A stretch of 64,000 nucleotides of DNA from 73-13 sp035556075 (GCA_035556075.1 DATMFQ010000030.1:54884-118883); one strand, 5' to 3'; positions 32,490 to 42,112 are shown, counted from the stretch's first letter. A program made the numbers and translations. The notes: generated by a model not told the origin, from the letters alone.

Positions 32490-34885
32490 AGCTTCTCGAT
32501 CGGCGCGACCTTGACGAGGAGGCGCTTGCGGCCGCGCTCGGGGAAGTCGACCTCGGCGATCGTCTTCGGGCCGTTCTCCTGGACGGCGAGCACGCGGCCC
32601 TCACCGAAGTCCGCGTGCCGGATCCGGTCACCGACCGCGAGGGCGAGGTCGCCGTTGTCGCGGAGTGTCGCGACGGGGGACTTCCACTCCGTTTTGGCGC
32701 GCGGTGCGATGACGGGCGACTCGAGGAAGCCACGCTCGGGGCTGCGGGCCCGGCCGCGACGGTACGCCCCCGAGGCGGACCCGCCATTGCGATAGCCGCC
32801 GCCGGCGACGCCGAGCTGCCGCCCTGCCCCGCGATCCTCCCGCCACTGCACAGCATCCGCCGGCAGCTCCGACAGGAATCGGGACGGCGGTGAGGAGTGG
32901 ATGTCACCGAAGCCGGCGCGCGAGGCCGCCAGCGAGAGGAAGAGCCGCTTGCGGGCGCGCGTGATACCGACGTAGAAGAGGCGCCGCTCCTCCGCGAGCC
33001 CGCCTGGCTCGTGGACGCTCATCCGGTGGGGCAGGAGGTCCTCCTCGACGCCGGTGATGAAGACGGCGTCGAACTCGAGGCCCTTCGCAGTGTGGAGCGT
33101 CATGATCGTGACGCGCCCCTCGCCGAGGTCGAGCTCGTCCGCCGCGGCGAAGAGCGCGACGGAGGTGAGGTAGTCGAGGACCGTCGCCTCGGGGTACTGG
33201 ACGCGGAATTCCTTCGCCTGGGAGACGAGCTCGTCGAGATTCTCCGAGCGGGCCTCGTCCTGCGGGTCGCCCGAGCGGCGCAGCGCGTCCTGGTAGCCCG
33301 AGTGCTGCAGTAGGTGCGCGAGCACCTCGTGCGGCGGTCGCCCCGGGGCGGGCTCCGCATCCGATGCGACTGTCCTGCCGCCCGCGAGCTGCGCCGCGTC
33401 GTCGAGCAGGGCATCGAGCTCCCGGATCGCCGCCGTGAGCTTCGGTCCGAAGCCGAGCGTGCCGGCGTCCCGGAGCACCTCGCGCAGCGGTGTGCCCTCC
33501 CGGTCAGCGCGGGCCTGCAGCGCCGCGACCGTCGCGTCGCCGATCCCCCGTCGCGGCGTGTTGATGATGCGCCGCAGCGCCAGGTCATCATCCGGGTTGA
33601 CCGCGAGCGTCAGGTATGCGAAGGCGTCCTTCACCTCGGCCCGCTCGTAGAAGCGGGTGCCCCCGACGAGTCGGTACGGGACACCCTCGCGGATGAAGAC
33701 CTCCTCGAGCGGCCGGGTCTGCGCATTCGTCCGCACGAAGACCGCGATCTGCGGGTACTCGACGCCCGCCGCGCGCAGCGCCTCGATCTCGTCGGCGACG
33801 AACTGCGCCTCGTCGTGCCCCGAGTAGCCCGTGTAGCCGACGATCGGCTCGCCCTCACCGACGTCCGTGAACAGGCGCTTCTCGCGGCGGTCGAAGTTGT
33901 TGGCGATCACCGCATTCGCAGCATCGAGAATGCGTTGGGTCGATCGATAGTTCTGCTCGAGCAGGATGGTGCGCGAGTCCGGGAAGTCCCGCTCGAACTC
34001 GACGATGTTGCGGATGTCGGCGCCGCGGAACGCATAGATGGACTGGTCGGAGTCGCCGACGACCGTCAACGAGGCGGGCGGGATGTCCCCGTTTGCGTCG
34101 CGGAGCTCACGCTGCCAACCCTGCCGCGACTCGACCTCGTCGGCAATCTGGACGGGCACGGGCCGCACGAGCTCGCGGATGAGCGCGTACTGCGCGTGGT
34201 TCGTGTCCTGGTACTCGTCGACGAGGACATGGCGGAAGCGTCGCTGGTAGAGCGCCGCGACCTCGGGAAAGGCACGGAAGAGGTAGACGGTCTCGGCGAT
34301 GATGTCGTCGAAGTCGAGCGCGTTCGCCCGCCGCAGCGCACCCTGATAGCCGCGGTACAGCGCGAGAAAGCCGAGCTCCTTCGGGTCCGTCTCGTCGATG
34401 CTGCGGGCGAAGGTGTCGAGGTCGGTCAGCTCGTTCTTGAGCCGGGAGATCCGTCCCAGGACGCCGCCGGGCGTGAAGCCGAGCGAGTCGGCGTCGAGGT
34501 CGCGGATGAGCCGCTTGACGAGCGCCTTCGAGTCGGCGCTGTCGTAGATGGTGAACCCCTCCTTGCGCCCCATCGCCTCGGACTGGCGCCGGAGGATCCG
34601 CACGCACGCGGAGTGGAAGGTCGAGATCCACATCCCCTCGGCGGCGCGGCCGACCAGCCCCGCGATGCGCTCACGCATCTCCGCGGCCGCCTTATTCGTG
34701 AAGGTGATCGCGAGGATCTGGCTCGGCCACGCCTCCCGGGTCGACAGCAGGCCCGCGATGCGGCGGGTGAGCACGCTCGTCTTGCCCGAGCCCGCCCCCG
34801 CGACGATGAGCAGGGCCTGGCCGCGGTACTCGACGGCGTCGCGCTGGCGGGGGTTGAGCCCCTCGAGGAGCGCCGGGTCGATCAC
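32486..34885 (-). CDS. pcrA: ATP-dependent DNA helicase PcrA/UvrD
   Basis: A 799-residue superfamily 1A helicase acting in nucleotide-excision repair and replication-fork maintenance. Walker A is GAGSGKTS (K35), motif II LVDEYQDTNHAQY, motif III VVGDSDQSIYAFRGAD, and motif VI region YVGITRARKRLFLS. The C-terminal 60 residues form the Tudor-like domain of PcrA/UvrD1 that contacts RNA polymerase. The GTG start is 6 bases downstream of TAGGCT, with GGGAGG also present, so it may be leaderless. Confidence 0.95.
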   Translation of the reverse strand: MIDPALLEGLNPRQRDAVEYRGQALLIVAGAGSGKTSVLTRRIAGLLSTREAWPSQILAITFTNKAAAEMRERIAGLVGRAAEGMWISTFHSACVRILRRQSEAMGRKEGFTIYDSADSKALVKRLIRDLDADSLGFTPGGVLGRISRLKNELTDLDTFARSIDETDPKELGFLALYRGYQGALRRANALDFDDIIAETVYLFRAFPEVAALYQRRFRHVLVDEYQDTNHAQYALIRELVRPVPVQIADEVESRQGWQRELRDANGDIPPASLTVVGDSDQSIYAFRGADIRNIVEFERDFPDSRTILLEQNYRSTQRILDAANAVIANNFDRREKRLFTDVGEGEPIVGYTGYSGHDEAQFVADEIEALRAAGVEYPQIAVFVRTNAQTRPLEEVFIREGVPYRLVGGTRFYERAEVKDAFAYLTLAVNPDDDLALRRIINTPRRGIGDATVAALQARADREGTPLREVLRDAGTLGFGPKLTAAIRELDALLDDAAQLAGGRTVASDAEPAPGRPPHEVLAHLLQHSGYQDALRRSGDPQDEARSENLDELVSQAKEFRVQYPEATVLDYLTSVALFAAADELDLGEGRVTIMTLHTAKGLEFDAVFITGVEEDLLPHRMSVHEPGGLAEERRLFYVGITRARKRLFLSLAASRAGFGDIHSSPPSRFLSELPADAVQWREDRGAGRQLGVAGGGYRNGGSASGAYRRGRARSPERGFLESPVIAPRAKTEWKSPVATLRDNGDLALAVGDRIRHADFGEGRVLAVQENGPKTIAEVDFPERGRKRLLVKVAPIEKL

Positions 34886-34914
34886 CCTCCCAGCCTAGGT
34901 CGGGCCGCTGACCC

Positions 34915-35862
34915 TCAGCCGCGCTCCGCGAGCAGGGCCCGGACGAGATCGGGATGGTCGGCGAAGACCGCGTCGACGCCGGTGTCGAGCACCTCCGCGT
35001 ACTCCGCCCGCCAATCACCCCACGCACCGTCGCCGCCCGGCCTGCGATGGCGCTCCGCGAGGAATGCGTTCTCCGGTCGGAGCGTCCAGGTCAGCACGCC
35101 GAGCCCGGCGGCGCGCGCGTCGGCCACGAGGTCGACACCGTCCGGCTGCAGGAGCAGGGCCTTGTCATAGCTCACGCCATCGATGCCCGCCGCTCGCAGT
35201 GCTGTGTGGTCGGTCGACTCCGACGCGAGGAGCACGAGGCGACCGGAGTAGCCCAGCTCGCGGAGCCTGAGCAGCGCCAGCAGCTCAAAGCACTCGACCA
35301 CCACCCGCTCGACCGGGAAGCGGCCGTCGAGCTCCGCGAGGAACCGCGCCGGCAGGTCGTAGCCGAGCAGCGCGAAGGCACTCGGGTGCTTCAGCTCCGC
35401 GACGACGACCGCGGGCTCGTCGGCCGCGGTGCGCAGTGGCCGGACCAGCTCCAGCAGGTCGATGAATCGCAACAGCGGCCCGCCGGCACGGCCCGCCGAG
35501 TCGGGGCGCAGCTGCGGCAGGCGCTCCCGGGCCGCCAGCCGCGCGAGCTCGGCCCAGTCGAAATCGAAGGTGAACCAGCCGGACAGCTCGTCGAGCCGGT
35601 CGCCCGGCGCCTGCGCTTCCTGCGGCACCCGGATCGTGCGCTGTCGGTCGGCGAACTCGGGATGAGCGGCGACATCGGTCGTCCCGGAGATCTCCGGCTC
35701 GTGCCGCACCACGAGCGTGCCGTCACGGGCCGGGACCAGATCGGGCTCGACGGCGTCGGCGCCGAGTGCGAAGCCCGCGAGCACCGCATCGGCGGTGTGC
35801 TCCGGGTGGGTGCCGCTGGCCCCCCGGTGCGCAATGAGCGACGGCCAACGCATGGGCGCCAT
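34915..35862 (-). CDS. Glycerophosphodiester phosphodiesterase family protein
   Basis: A 315-residue TIM-barrel phosphodiesterase, hydrolysing deacylated phospholipid head groups to glycerol-3-phosphate and an alcohol. It has the catalytic AHRGASGTHPEHT, the metal-binding VEPDLVPARDGTLVVRHEP and the C-terminal VLTWTLRPEN. The PExT and ExD motifs are slightly divergent (PEHT, EPD). An alternative ATG lies at 35853. GlpD at 43383 would act on glycerol-3-phosphate from this reaction. Confidence 0.85.
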   Translation of the reverse strand: MAPMRWPSLIAHRGASGTHPEHTADAVLAGFALGADAVEPDLVPARDGTLVVRHEPEISGTTDVAAHPEFADRQRTIRVPQEAQAPGDRLDELSGWFTFDFDWAELARLAARERLPQLRPDSAGRAGGPLLRFIDLLELVRPLRTAADEPAVVVAELKHPSAFALLGYDLPARFLAELDGRFPVERVVVECFELLALLRLRELGYSGRLVLLASESTDHTALRAAGIDGVSYDKALLLQPDGVDLVADARAAGLGVLTWTLRPENAFLAERHRRPGGDGAWGDWRAEYAEVLDTGVDAVFADHPDLVRALLAERG

Positions 35863-35895
35863 GGTAGTCAGCGGGCCCGGCGCTACGCTGACGCC

Positions 35896-36099
35896 ATGGA
35901 ATGCGGGCGATGCGGCGCGCCGCTCGGGACGGCGGCGTCGTACTGCGAGATGTGCGGTGCGCCGATCCCCGGCCGCCGTGCACACGGCACGCGGCTCGGG
36001 CTGTCCGGGACCGACGCGACCGTCATCACCGCCGCCGCGATGACCGGGCTCGCCATCGTGCTCGGGATCGTCATGCTCGTCCGTGCCGCCCTCTTCTGA
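35896..36099 (+). CDS. Small zinc-ribbon membrane protein
   Basis: A 67-residue protein with an N-terminal zinc ribbon (C3, C6, C17, C20: MECGRCG and YCEMCGAP) and one C-terminal membrane segment (about 44-65, TVITAAAMTGLAIVLGIVML). It is likely anchored with the ribbon in the cytoplasm. TACGCT lies 6 bases before the ATG, suggesting a leaderless transcript divergent from the phosphodiesterase gene. Function unknown. Confidence 0.75.
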   Translation: MECGRCGAPLGTAASYCEMCGAPIPGRRAHGTRLGLSGTDATVITAAAMTGLAIVLGIVMLVRAALF

Positions 36100-36196
36100 C
36101 GTCGCACCGGACAGGAGGCATGCGCCACCCCCGAACGGGTGGCACCAGAATGCGGAGGCGCGGCCGAGCGCTCTCCGCACCATAGGGTGAGACACG

Positions 36197-37927
36197 ATGT
36201 CGCGCCAAGACCGCGCCGCGGTGTTCACCCTGTGGGCGTGGCTGGTGCTCGCCCCGCCCCTCATCACGGCCTGGGGCGGGTACGCCGCCGCACTCACCGA
36301 GCACCAACGACTCGTCGGGATGATCGCGGCGCTCGTCGTCCACCTCATCGTCGGCGGCTGCTTCTGGATCGGCGCCATCGTCGAGCGGCGGCTGAGCGCG
36401 ACGATGCGGTGGCTCTGGTTCGTCGCGGTCCTCGTCGTCGTGTCGCTCGTGCGCCCCACCGCCGCCGACCTGCTGCAGAGCTGGCTCGGCGTCCACCTCG
36501 AGCCACCCGCATTCTGGACCCGAGTCGCGCTCAACCTCATCGGCATGGGCGCCATCATGATCATCGTCTACTTCGCGATCGAGCAGGTCGCGCGGTCCGC
36601 CGACAGCCGTCGCCGAATCGCCGCGGTCCTCGAGCGCAGCCAGCAGCAGCAAGCCGCCACCGATGTCCGCCAGGCCGCGCTCATCGTCGAATACCAGCGC
36701 ACGATCGCGGGGCCGATCCGGCAGGCGATGTCGGAGGTCGACGTGCGCGCGCCCGTGGCGAGCGTCGCCGCGCAGCTCATGCACGTCGCGCACGAGGTGG
36801 TCCGGCCGCTCGCGAACCGCAGCTTCGCCATGGCGGGCGATGCCACCGAGTACCAGTACCGGCAGCCGCGCGACCCCCTGCCCACCGTCGGTCGCGGACG
36901 CCTGCAGGCCCCGCAGCGGATCGAGGCGACACTCCCCTGGGCACCGGCCGCCGTGTGGCTCATCCTGCAGCTGCCCATTGCGCTGCTCGCCTACCCGATG
37001 CCAGTGGCGTGGGCCGCCACCCTCGCCAGCACCGCGGTCTGCCTGCTCGGCTGCTGGCTCGTCCGGCTCCACCCACTCCCGAGCGCCCCGCCACTCGCGC
37101 TCGGGCTCCTCACGCTCGAGTATCTCGCCATCGGCGCCCTCGGCGTCCTCGTCGTCGTCCTCCCCGACCCCAGCGCGATGAACGGCGGCATCTGGGTGTA
37201 CGGCGTCCTCCAGTGCGCGGTCACCGCGATCGCCCTCTCCCTCGGACGCAGCCAACAGCTCGACTACCTCGTCTCGGAGCGGCAACTCATCACGACGCTC
37301 CTGGACGCGCGCTACCGCGCCAACGCGGCACACGGTCAGCTCGCCACGACGACGAACCTGCTCGCCCGGCGCTTGCACGCCGCCATCCAGACCGACCTCG
37401 TCGCCGCCGCATTCCAGCTGCGACTGGGCACCGCCGACCCGACGACGGTCGTCACCGAGGTGCGCGCGCGGATCGACCGAGTGCTCGCCGCCCCCATGCT
37501 CCCCACCGCGATCGACGACCCCGCGATCGACCAGCCCGTCGCTGGCCGCGACACCGTGCGCCCCTACCCGGAAGGGATCCGGGCTGCCATCGAGGAGGGC
37601 GATGCGGCGTGGCGCGAAGCGCTCGAGCTGACGACCGAGTACGACGACGGCCTGTGGCTGTGGCTCGCCGACCACCCCGAGTGCCGGGCGCTCATCCGCG
37701 AAGTCGGCACCTGGGCGCTGACCAACGTGATCCGCTACGGTCGCGCCCGCCGTGCGCGCCTGCGCATCTGGGTCGAGGACGATCGGCTGCGCATCGAGAT
37801 CCGCAGTCCCGGCTGGATCCGCCCCGGCGCCGAGCGGCTCCTCGGCGCGCGGGCGTTCGACGGACGAGTCACCGTCGTCGAGGTCGTCCGGGACGGCACC
37901 GACATCGTGCATCGGGTCGTCACATGA
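36197..37927 (+). CDS. Degenerate sensor-kinase-like membrane protein, paralogue 1
   Basis: A 576-residue protein I cannot match to a characterised family. It has four hydrophobic segments (about 8-130), a coiled stretch (130-225), four more hydrophobic segments (about 249-345) and a cytoplasmic C-terminal half. LARRLHAAIQTDLVAAAFQL (about 388-408) resembles the NarL-partner kinase dimerisation helix and keeps the His but lacks the following acidic residue. GTWALTNVIRYGRARRARL (about 508) resembles the N-box of a HATPase, but no glycine-rich G1 box follows. QRTIAGPIRQAM in the first coil looks like a second, His-less copy of the dimerisation helix. A kinase or pseudokinase is likely. The ATG overlap with the next gene couples both. 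Confidence 0.7.
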   Translation: MSRQDRAAVFTLWAWLVLAPPLITAWGGYAAALTEHQRLVGMIAALVVHLIVGGCFWIGAIVERRLSATMRWLWFVAVLVVVSLVRPTAADLLQSWLGVHLEPPAFWTRVALNLIGMGAIMIIVYFAIEQVARSADSRRRIAAVLERSQQQQAATDVRQAALIVEYQRTIAGPIRQAMSEVDVRAPVASVAAQLMHVAHEVVRPLANRSFAMAGDATEYQYRQPRDPLPTVGRGRLQAPQRIEATLPWAPAAVWLILQLPIALLAYPMPVAWAATLASTAVCLLGCWLVRLHPLPSAPPLALGLLTLEYLAIGALGVLVVVLPDPSAMNGGIWVYGVLQCAVTAIALSLGRSQQLDYLVSERQLITTLLDARYRANAAHGQLATTTNLLARRLHAAIQTDLVAAAFQLRLGTADPTTVVTEVRARIDRVLAAPMLPTAIDDPAIDQPVAGRDTVRPYPEGIRAAIEEGDAAWREALELTTEYDDGLWLWLADHPECRALIREVGTWALTNVIRYGRARRARLRIWVEDDRLRIEIRSPGWIRPGAERLLGARAFDGRVTVVEVVRDGTDIVHRVVT

Positions 37928-39636
37928 GCGCCCGGCGAGTGCGTCCGCCCCGCGTCCGTCCCGCATTCTCGATGTGGGCCTGGCTCACCCTCACCCCGTA
38001 CCTCCTCACCGCCCTCGCCGGCATCGACCTTGCCGCGAGCCCACGAGAGCTGGGCCTCGGCCTCCTCGCCGCCGTGCTCGTCCACGCCGTGCTGCTCGTC
38101 GCCTTCCTGGCCATCGGCGGCCTCGAGCGGCTCACCGGTGCCGTGCCCTGGCTGCGCTGGACGATCGTCGCGGTCGGCCTCATCGGTCTCGCCGAGGGAC
38201 GCCCCGCACTCCTCACCCTGCTGCAGCGGTGGCTCGGCCTCGACCTCGTCGAGACGGTCTGGCCGCTGCGATTCCTCATGAATGCGACGATCCTCACCGC
38301 GGCGGTGCTCCTCATCCACGCGGTCACCGAAGCAATCGTGCGCGCCCGTGCGGCCGACGGGCGCCTGCGGCTCGTCCTCGACGCGCTCGAATCCGAGGCG
38401 ACCCGGATCGCCTCGACGGGGCGCGCGGTGAGCGCCGCATTCCAGCGCGAACTCGCGACCGAGGTCCTCGACGCGCTCGGTGGCCTGCTCACCAGCGGTC
38501 TGCCACCGGACGGGCTGGCGAAGGAGCTGCGCTGGATCGGGCGATCCGTCGTGCAGCGTGCCGCGGGTCAGGCGCGGCACGCTGGGCTCGAGGCCGCGCT
38601 CGCCACGGACGGGTCGCTCGCCATCCCGGCGTCGGCCGAGGTGCGCCACGCCGGACGGCGCCTCCCGCAGACCGAGAGCGGCCCCGCGTGGGCGATCACC
38701 GCCACCGCCATCGTGCTCTTCCTGCCCCCCGCGATCCAGACCTATGGCCTGCTGCCCGGACTGCTCCAACTCCTCATCGCGAGTGTCGTGTCGCTCGTGC
38801 TCACCCGCGTCGTGCAGTCCGTCCCGCTGCCGACCCGTCGCTGCTCCAGCAGCACCGTGCTTGCCGGCCTCTACCTCATCGTCGGGGCGGTCTACACCTG
38901 GGTCCTCGTCAGTCCGCTCGGGTGGGACCTGCTCCCCGCCTACTACCTCGGCTACGGCACGATCGGCTACGCGATCGTCGCGACCATCATCGCGATCATC
39001 GCGAGCAGCCTCCGCCAGGTGCGCGAGCACGAGCGCCGCACCGCTACCGCACTCGCCGAGTCGGAGCGCCGCCGCTTCGAGGCGCAGCACGCGCTCATCG
39101 CCGAGGCGGCGATCGCGAGCCAGCTCCTCGACCTCGACGTGCACGGCGGCATCCTCGCGACCTCCTACCGGCTCGAGGCGGGCGCGGGGATCGAGGCCCT
39201 CGACGAACTGATCGACCGCGTCGAGAGCGTACTGCGCGGACGGGCGACCACCCCGCACGACTTCGTCCCCCACCTGCGGGACGGGGTGCGGGCGACGATC
39301 GCGGCATGGTCGCTCGCACTCGACCTCGACAGCGACGTCGACGAGGGCGCGCTCGACTGGCTCGCGCAGCACCCCGGGAGTACCGCCATCGCGCACGACG
39401 CCCTCACCGAGGGGCTCATGAATGCGGTGCGCTACGGTCGCGGACCGCACGTGGCGGCCCGCCTGTGCCGCGTCGACGGCGGCGTCGAGCTCGTGGTGCG
39501 CCACGAGGGACGGATCGGCGCACTCGACACGGACGGGCTCACGCTGCGCGACCTCGCGGACCGGGCCGCGGCCGTCGAGCTCGTCGAGGACGACGGCGTC
39601 GTCGAGTTCCGGGTGCGGCTGCAGGACGACACCTGA
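37924..39636 (+). CDS. Degenerate sensor-kinase-like membrane protein, paralogue 2
   Basis: A 570-residue protein with the same order of parts as its upstream neighbour: four N-terminal hydrophobic segments, a coil (about 140-235), a second membrane block (about 255-360), then a cytoplasmic dimerisation-like helix and a HATPase-like end. The helix SQLLDLDVHGGILATSYRLE matches the histidine-kinase helix, but the phosphorylated His position is Asp. EGLMNAVRYGRGPHVAARL is a good N-box, yet the expected DxGxG box is replaced by RHEGRIGALDTDG. The start overlaps the previous stop (ATGA). No response regulator lies next to the pair, which argues for a non-canonical signalling role. Confidence 0.7.
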   Translation: MSARRVRPPRVRPAFSMWAWLTLTPYLLTALAGIDLAASPRELGLGLLAAVLVHAVLLVAFLAIGGLERLTGAVPWLRWTIVAVGLIGLAEGRPALLTLLQRWLGLDLVETVWPLRFLMNATILTAAVLLIHAVTEAIVRARAADGRLRLVLDALESEATRIASTGRAVSAAFQRELATEVLDALGGLLTSGLPPDGLAKELRWIGRSVVQRAAGQARHAGLEAALATDGSLAIPASAEVRHAGRRLPQTESGPAWAITATAIVLFLPPAIQTYGLLPGLLQLLIASVVSLVLTRVVQSVPLPTRRCSSSTVLAGLYLIVGAVYTWVLVSPLGWDLLPAYYLGYGTIGYAIVATIIAIIASSLRQVREHERRTATALAESERRRFEAQHALIAEAAIASQLLDLDVHGGILATSYRLEAGAGIEALDELIDRVESVLRGRATTPHDFVPHLRDGVRATIAAWSLALDLDSDVDEGALDWLAQHPGSTAIAHDALTEGLMNAVRYGRGPHVAARLCRVDGGVELVVRHEGRIGALDTDGLTLRDLADRAAAVELVEDDGVVEFRVRLQDDT

Positions 39637-39697
39637 GCGCGGGATGACCCCGGCAATCTCACAGGCACCGCCCTGCTGACGGGGCTCGCGACCCCGG

Positions 39698-39709
39698 TAG
39701 GCTCAGCGT
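39698..39709 (+). promoter_or_regulatory. Leaderless promoter (-10 TAGGCT) of the BI-1 family gene
   Basis: TAGGCT at 39698-39703 is followed by CAGCGT and the ATG at 39710, with no Shine-Dalgarno. It is the clearest example of the leaderless arrangement seen at many genes in this window. Confidence 0.65.
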
Positions 39710-40510
39710 ATGAGGAATCCCGCCTTCAGCAGCCCCGCCTTCAAGGCGAACGGCGCGCTCGTCGCCGCCGAGACCGTGACGGCCGAGCAGCTCGACGAGA
39801 TCTACCAGCGCCCCGCGGCGGAGCGGCCGACCGACGACCGCATGACCATCGAGGACTCGCTGCGGAAGTCGGCCGCCGCCTTCGGCCTCCTCCTCGTGGG
39901 AGCCGCCATCGGCTGGGTCACGATGCCCGCCGTGCCGTGGCTGTGGATCGTGGCCGGCATCGCCGGATTCGTCCTCGCGCTCGTCAACATCTTCAAGCGC
40001 CAGCCCTCCGGCGCACTCGTCCTGACCTACTCTGCCGCGCAGGGCGTCTTCCTCGGGGGCATCTCCTCGTTCTACGAGGGGATGTACCCGGGCATCGTCA
40101 TGCAGGCCGTCATCGCGACGCTCTGCGTCGTCGGCATCACGCTGTGGCTCTTCGCGAGCGGCCGGGTGCGCGCCTCGAAGAAGGCGACGAAGGTCTTCCT
40201 CATCGCGCTGATCGGCTACGCCGTCTTCTCGCTCATCAACGTCGTGCTCATGCTCACCGGCGTGAGCCCCGACCCGTGGGGCCTGCGCACCGGGGTCGAG
40301 ATCTTCGGCATCCCGCTCGGCATCATCCTCGGCGTCCTCGCCGTGCTGCTCGGCGCGTACTCGCTCGTGCTCGACTTCGACTTCATCAAGCAGGGCGTCG
40401 ACAACGGTGCGCCGCGCGTCTACGGCTGGCGCGGTGCCTTCGGCGTCATGCTCACGATCATCTGGCTCTACCTGGAGATCCTCCGGCTCATCGCCATTGC
40501 GAGGGACTGA
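39710..40510 (+). CDS. Bax inhibitor-1/YccA family membrane protein
   Basis: A 266-residue protein with seven hydrophobic segments and the family patterns VLTYSAAQGVFLGGISSFYEG and LGAYSLVLDFDFIKQGVDNG, in which acidic residues line the putative pore. Bacterial BI-1 proteins are pH-sensitive calcium leak channels or stress proteins. The N-terminal 60 residues, with NPAFSSPAFKANG, are typical of the actinobacterial branch. It seems monocistronic. A hairpin (CACCCG-GTG-CGGGTG, 40515-40529) follows its stop. Confidence 0.9.
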   Translation: MRNPAFSSPAFKANGALVAAETVTAEQLDEIYQRPAAERPTDDRMTIEDSLRKSAAAFGLLLVGAAIGWVTMPAVPWLWIVAGIAGFVLALVNIFKRQPSGALVLTYSAAQGVFLGGISSFYEGMYPGIVMQAVIATLCVVGITLWLFASGRVRASKKATKVFLIALIGYAVFSLINVVLMLTGVSPDPWGLRTGVEIFGIPLGIILGVLAVLLGAYSLVLDFDFIKQGVDNGAPRVYGWRGAFGVMLTIIWLYLEILRLIAIARD

Positions 40511-40514
40511 CGCG

Positions 40515-40529
40515 CACCCGGTGCGGGTG
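40515..40529. terminator. Short hairpin between BI-1 gene and guaA
   Basis: CACCCG-GTG-CGGGTG forms a 6-bp stem in the 24-base gap between convergent stops. There is no U-tract, so it is a weak terminator candidate. Confidence 0.35.
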
Positions 40530-40534
40530 GGCGG

Positions 40535-42112
40535 CTACTCCCACTCGATCGTGCCGGGCGGCTTCGACGTGACGTCGAGGACGACCCGGTTCACCCCGGC
40601 GACCTCATTCGTGATGCGATTCGAGATGCGAGCGAGCAGCTCGTACGGCAGCCGCGACCAGTCGGCGGTCATCGCATCCTCGCTCGAGACCGGACGCAGC
40701 ACGATCGGGTGACCGTAGGTCCGCCCATCTCCCTGCACGCCGACCGAGCGGACGTCCGCGAGGAGCACGACGGGGCACTGCCAGATCTCGGCGTCCAGGC
40801 CCGCGGCGGTCAGCTCGTGCCGGACGATCTCGTCCGCCGCACGCAGCAGCTCGAGCCGCTCCGCAGTCACCTCGCCGACGATCCGAATGCCGAGCCCCGG
40901 CCCGGGGAACGGCTGCCGGGCGACGATCGCCTCCGGCAGCCCCAGCTCGCGGCCGATCGCGCGGACCTCATCCTTGAAGAGCGCCCGCAACGGCTCGACG
41001 AGCTCGAACTGCAGGTCCTCCGGGAGGCCGCCGACATTGTGGTGGCTCTTGATGTTCGCGGCACCATCGCCGCCGCCAGACTCGACGACGTCCGGGTAGA
41101 GGGTACCCTGCACGAGGAAGCGGATCGGCTCCCCGTCGGCCGCAGCCTCGGCGACGAGCTCCCGCTCCGCCTGCTCGAACACGCGGATGAACTCCCGGCC
41201 GATGATCTTGCGCTTCTCCTCGGGGTCGGTGACCCCCGCGAGCGCGGCGAGGAACCGCGCCCGTGCGTCGACCGTGACGAGCCGGATGCCGGTCGCGGCG
41301 ACGTACTCCCGCTCGACCTGCTCCCGCTCGCCCTTGCGCAGCAGGCCGTGGTCGACGAAGACGCAGACCAGCTGGTCGCCGACCGCCTCGTGCACGAGGG
41401 CGGCCGCCACCGCGGAGTCGACCCCGCCGGACAGCGCAGCGAGCACGCGGCCGCCGCCGACCTGGGCACGAATGCGGGCGACCTGCTCGGCGATGACGCT
41501 GCCGGAATTCCAGTCGGCCACCAGACCTGCCGCACGGTGGAGGAAGTTCTCGAGCACCTGCTGGCCGTGCACGGAGTGCCGCACCTCGGGGTGCCACTGC
41601 ACTCCGTAGAGCCCGCGGTCCACGGCAGCGAATGCCGCGACGGGGGTCGCCTCGGAGCTCGCGAGCACCTCGAAGCCGGCCGGCGCCTCGGTGACCGAGT
41701 CGCCGTGGCTCATCCACGTCGTCTGCGTGTCGGGCTGCCCGGCCAGCAGCACACCGCCGTCGCCCTCGAGCCGAATCGGCGTCGCCCCGTACTCCCGGAG
41801 GCCGGTCTTCGCGACCTCGCCACCGAGCTGCCGGGCCATGACCTGGAAGCCGTAGCAGATGCCGAGGACGGGGACGCCGAGCTCGAGGATCCCCGGCGCG
41901 AGGTCGGGAGCGCCCGCCTCGTACACACTCGACGGGCCGCCGGACAGGATGATCGCCACGGGGTCCTTCGCCCGGACGTCATCGACCGTCACCGAGTGGG
42001 AGACGATCTCCGAGTAGACGCCCGCCTCGCGGACTCGCCGCGCGATGAGCTGCGCGTACTGCGCGCCGAAGTCGACGACGAGGACGGGCCGTGCCGCGGT
42101 CGTCTGCGTCAT
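40535..42112 (-). CDS. guaA: GMP synthase (glutamine-hydrolysing)
   Basis: A 525-residue enzyme converting XMP to GMP with glutamine and ATP. The N-terminal glutamine amidotransferase domain has catalytic C86 (LGICYGFQ) and GVQWHPEV. The ATP-pyrophosphatase domain has LSGGVDSAVAAAL, and the chain ends in the conserved PGTIEWE. The ATG overlaps the stop of the DUF3817 gene (ATGA). guaB and guaB3 lie 4-8 kb away on the same strand. Confidence 0.97.
   Translation of the reverse strand: MTQTTAARPVLVVDFGAQYAQLIARRVREAGVYSEIVSHSVTVDDVRAKDPVAIILSGGPSSVYEAGAPDLAPGILELGVPVLGICYGFQVMARQLGGEVAKTGLREYGATPIRLEGDGGVLLAGQPDTQTTWMSHGDSVTEAPAGFEVLASSEATPVAAFAAVDRGLYGVQWHPEVRHSVHGQQVLENFLHRAAGLVADWNSGSVIAEQVARIRAQVGGGRVLAALSGGVDSAVAAALVHEAVGDQLVCVFVDHGLLRKGEREQVEREYVAATGIRLVTVDARARFLAALAGVTDPEEKRKIIGREFIRVFEQAERELVAEAAADGEPIRFLVQGTLYPDVVESGGGDGAANIKSHHNVGGLPEDLQFELVEPLRALFKDEVRAIGRELGLPEAIVARQPFPGPGLGIRIVGEVTAERLELLRAADEIVRHELTAAGLDAEIWQCPVVLLADVRSVGVQGDGRTYGHPIVLRPVSSEDAMTADWSRLPYELLARISNRITNEVAGVNRVVLDVTSKPPGTIEWE

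Noticed and set aside
36071..39504. Two minus-strand frames (about 600 codons each) opposite the kinase-like pair
   Set aside because: Very rich in D, G and R with no hydrophobic segments or motifs, unlike the coherent membrane topology on the plus strand.
36139..39636. Uninterrupted plus-strand frame of 1165 codons across both kinase-like genes
   Set aside because: Its first 595 codons are an out-of-frame, Arg/His/Pro-rich reading of paralogue 1. Only the part from 37924 has membrane segments, so this is not a giant fusion protein.
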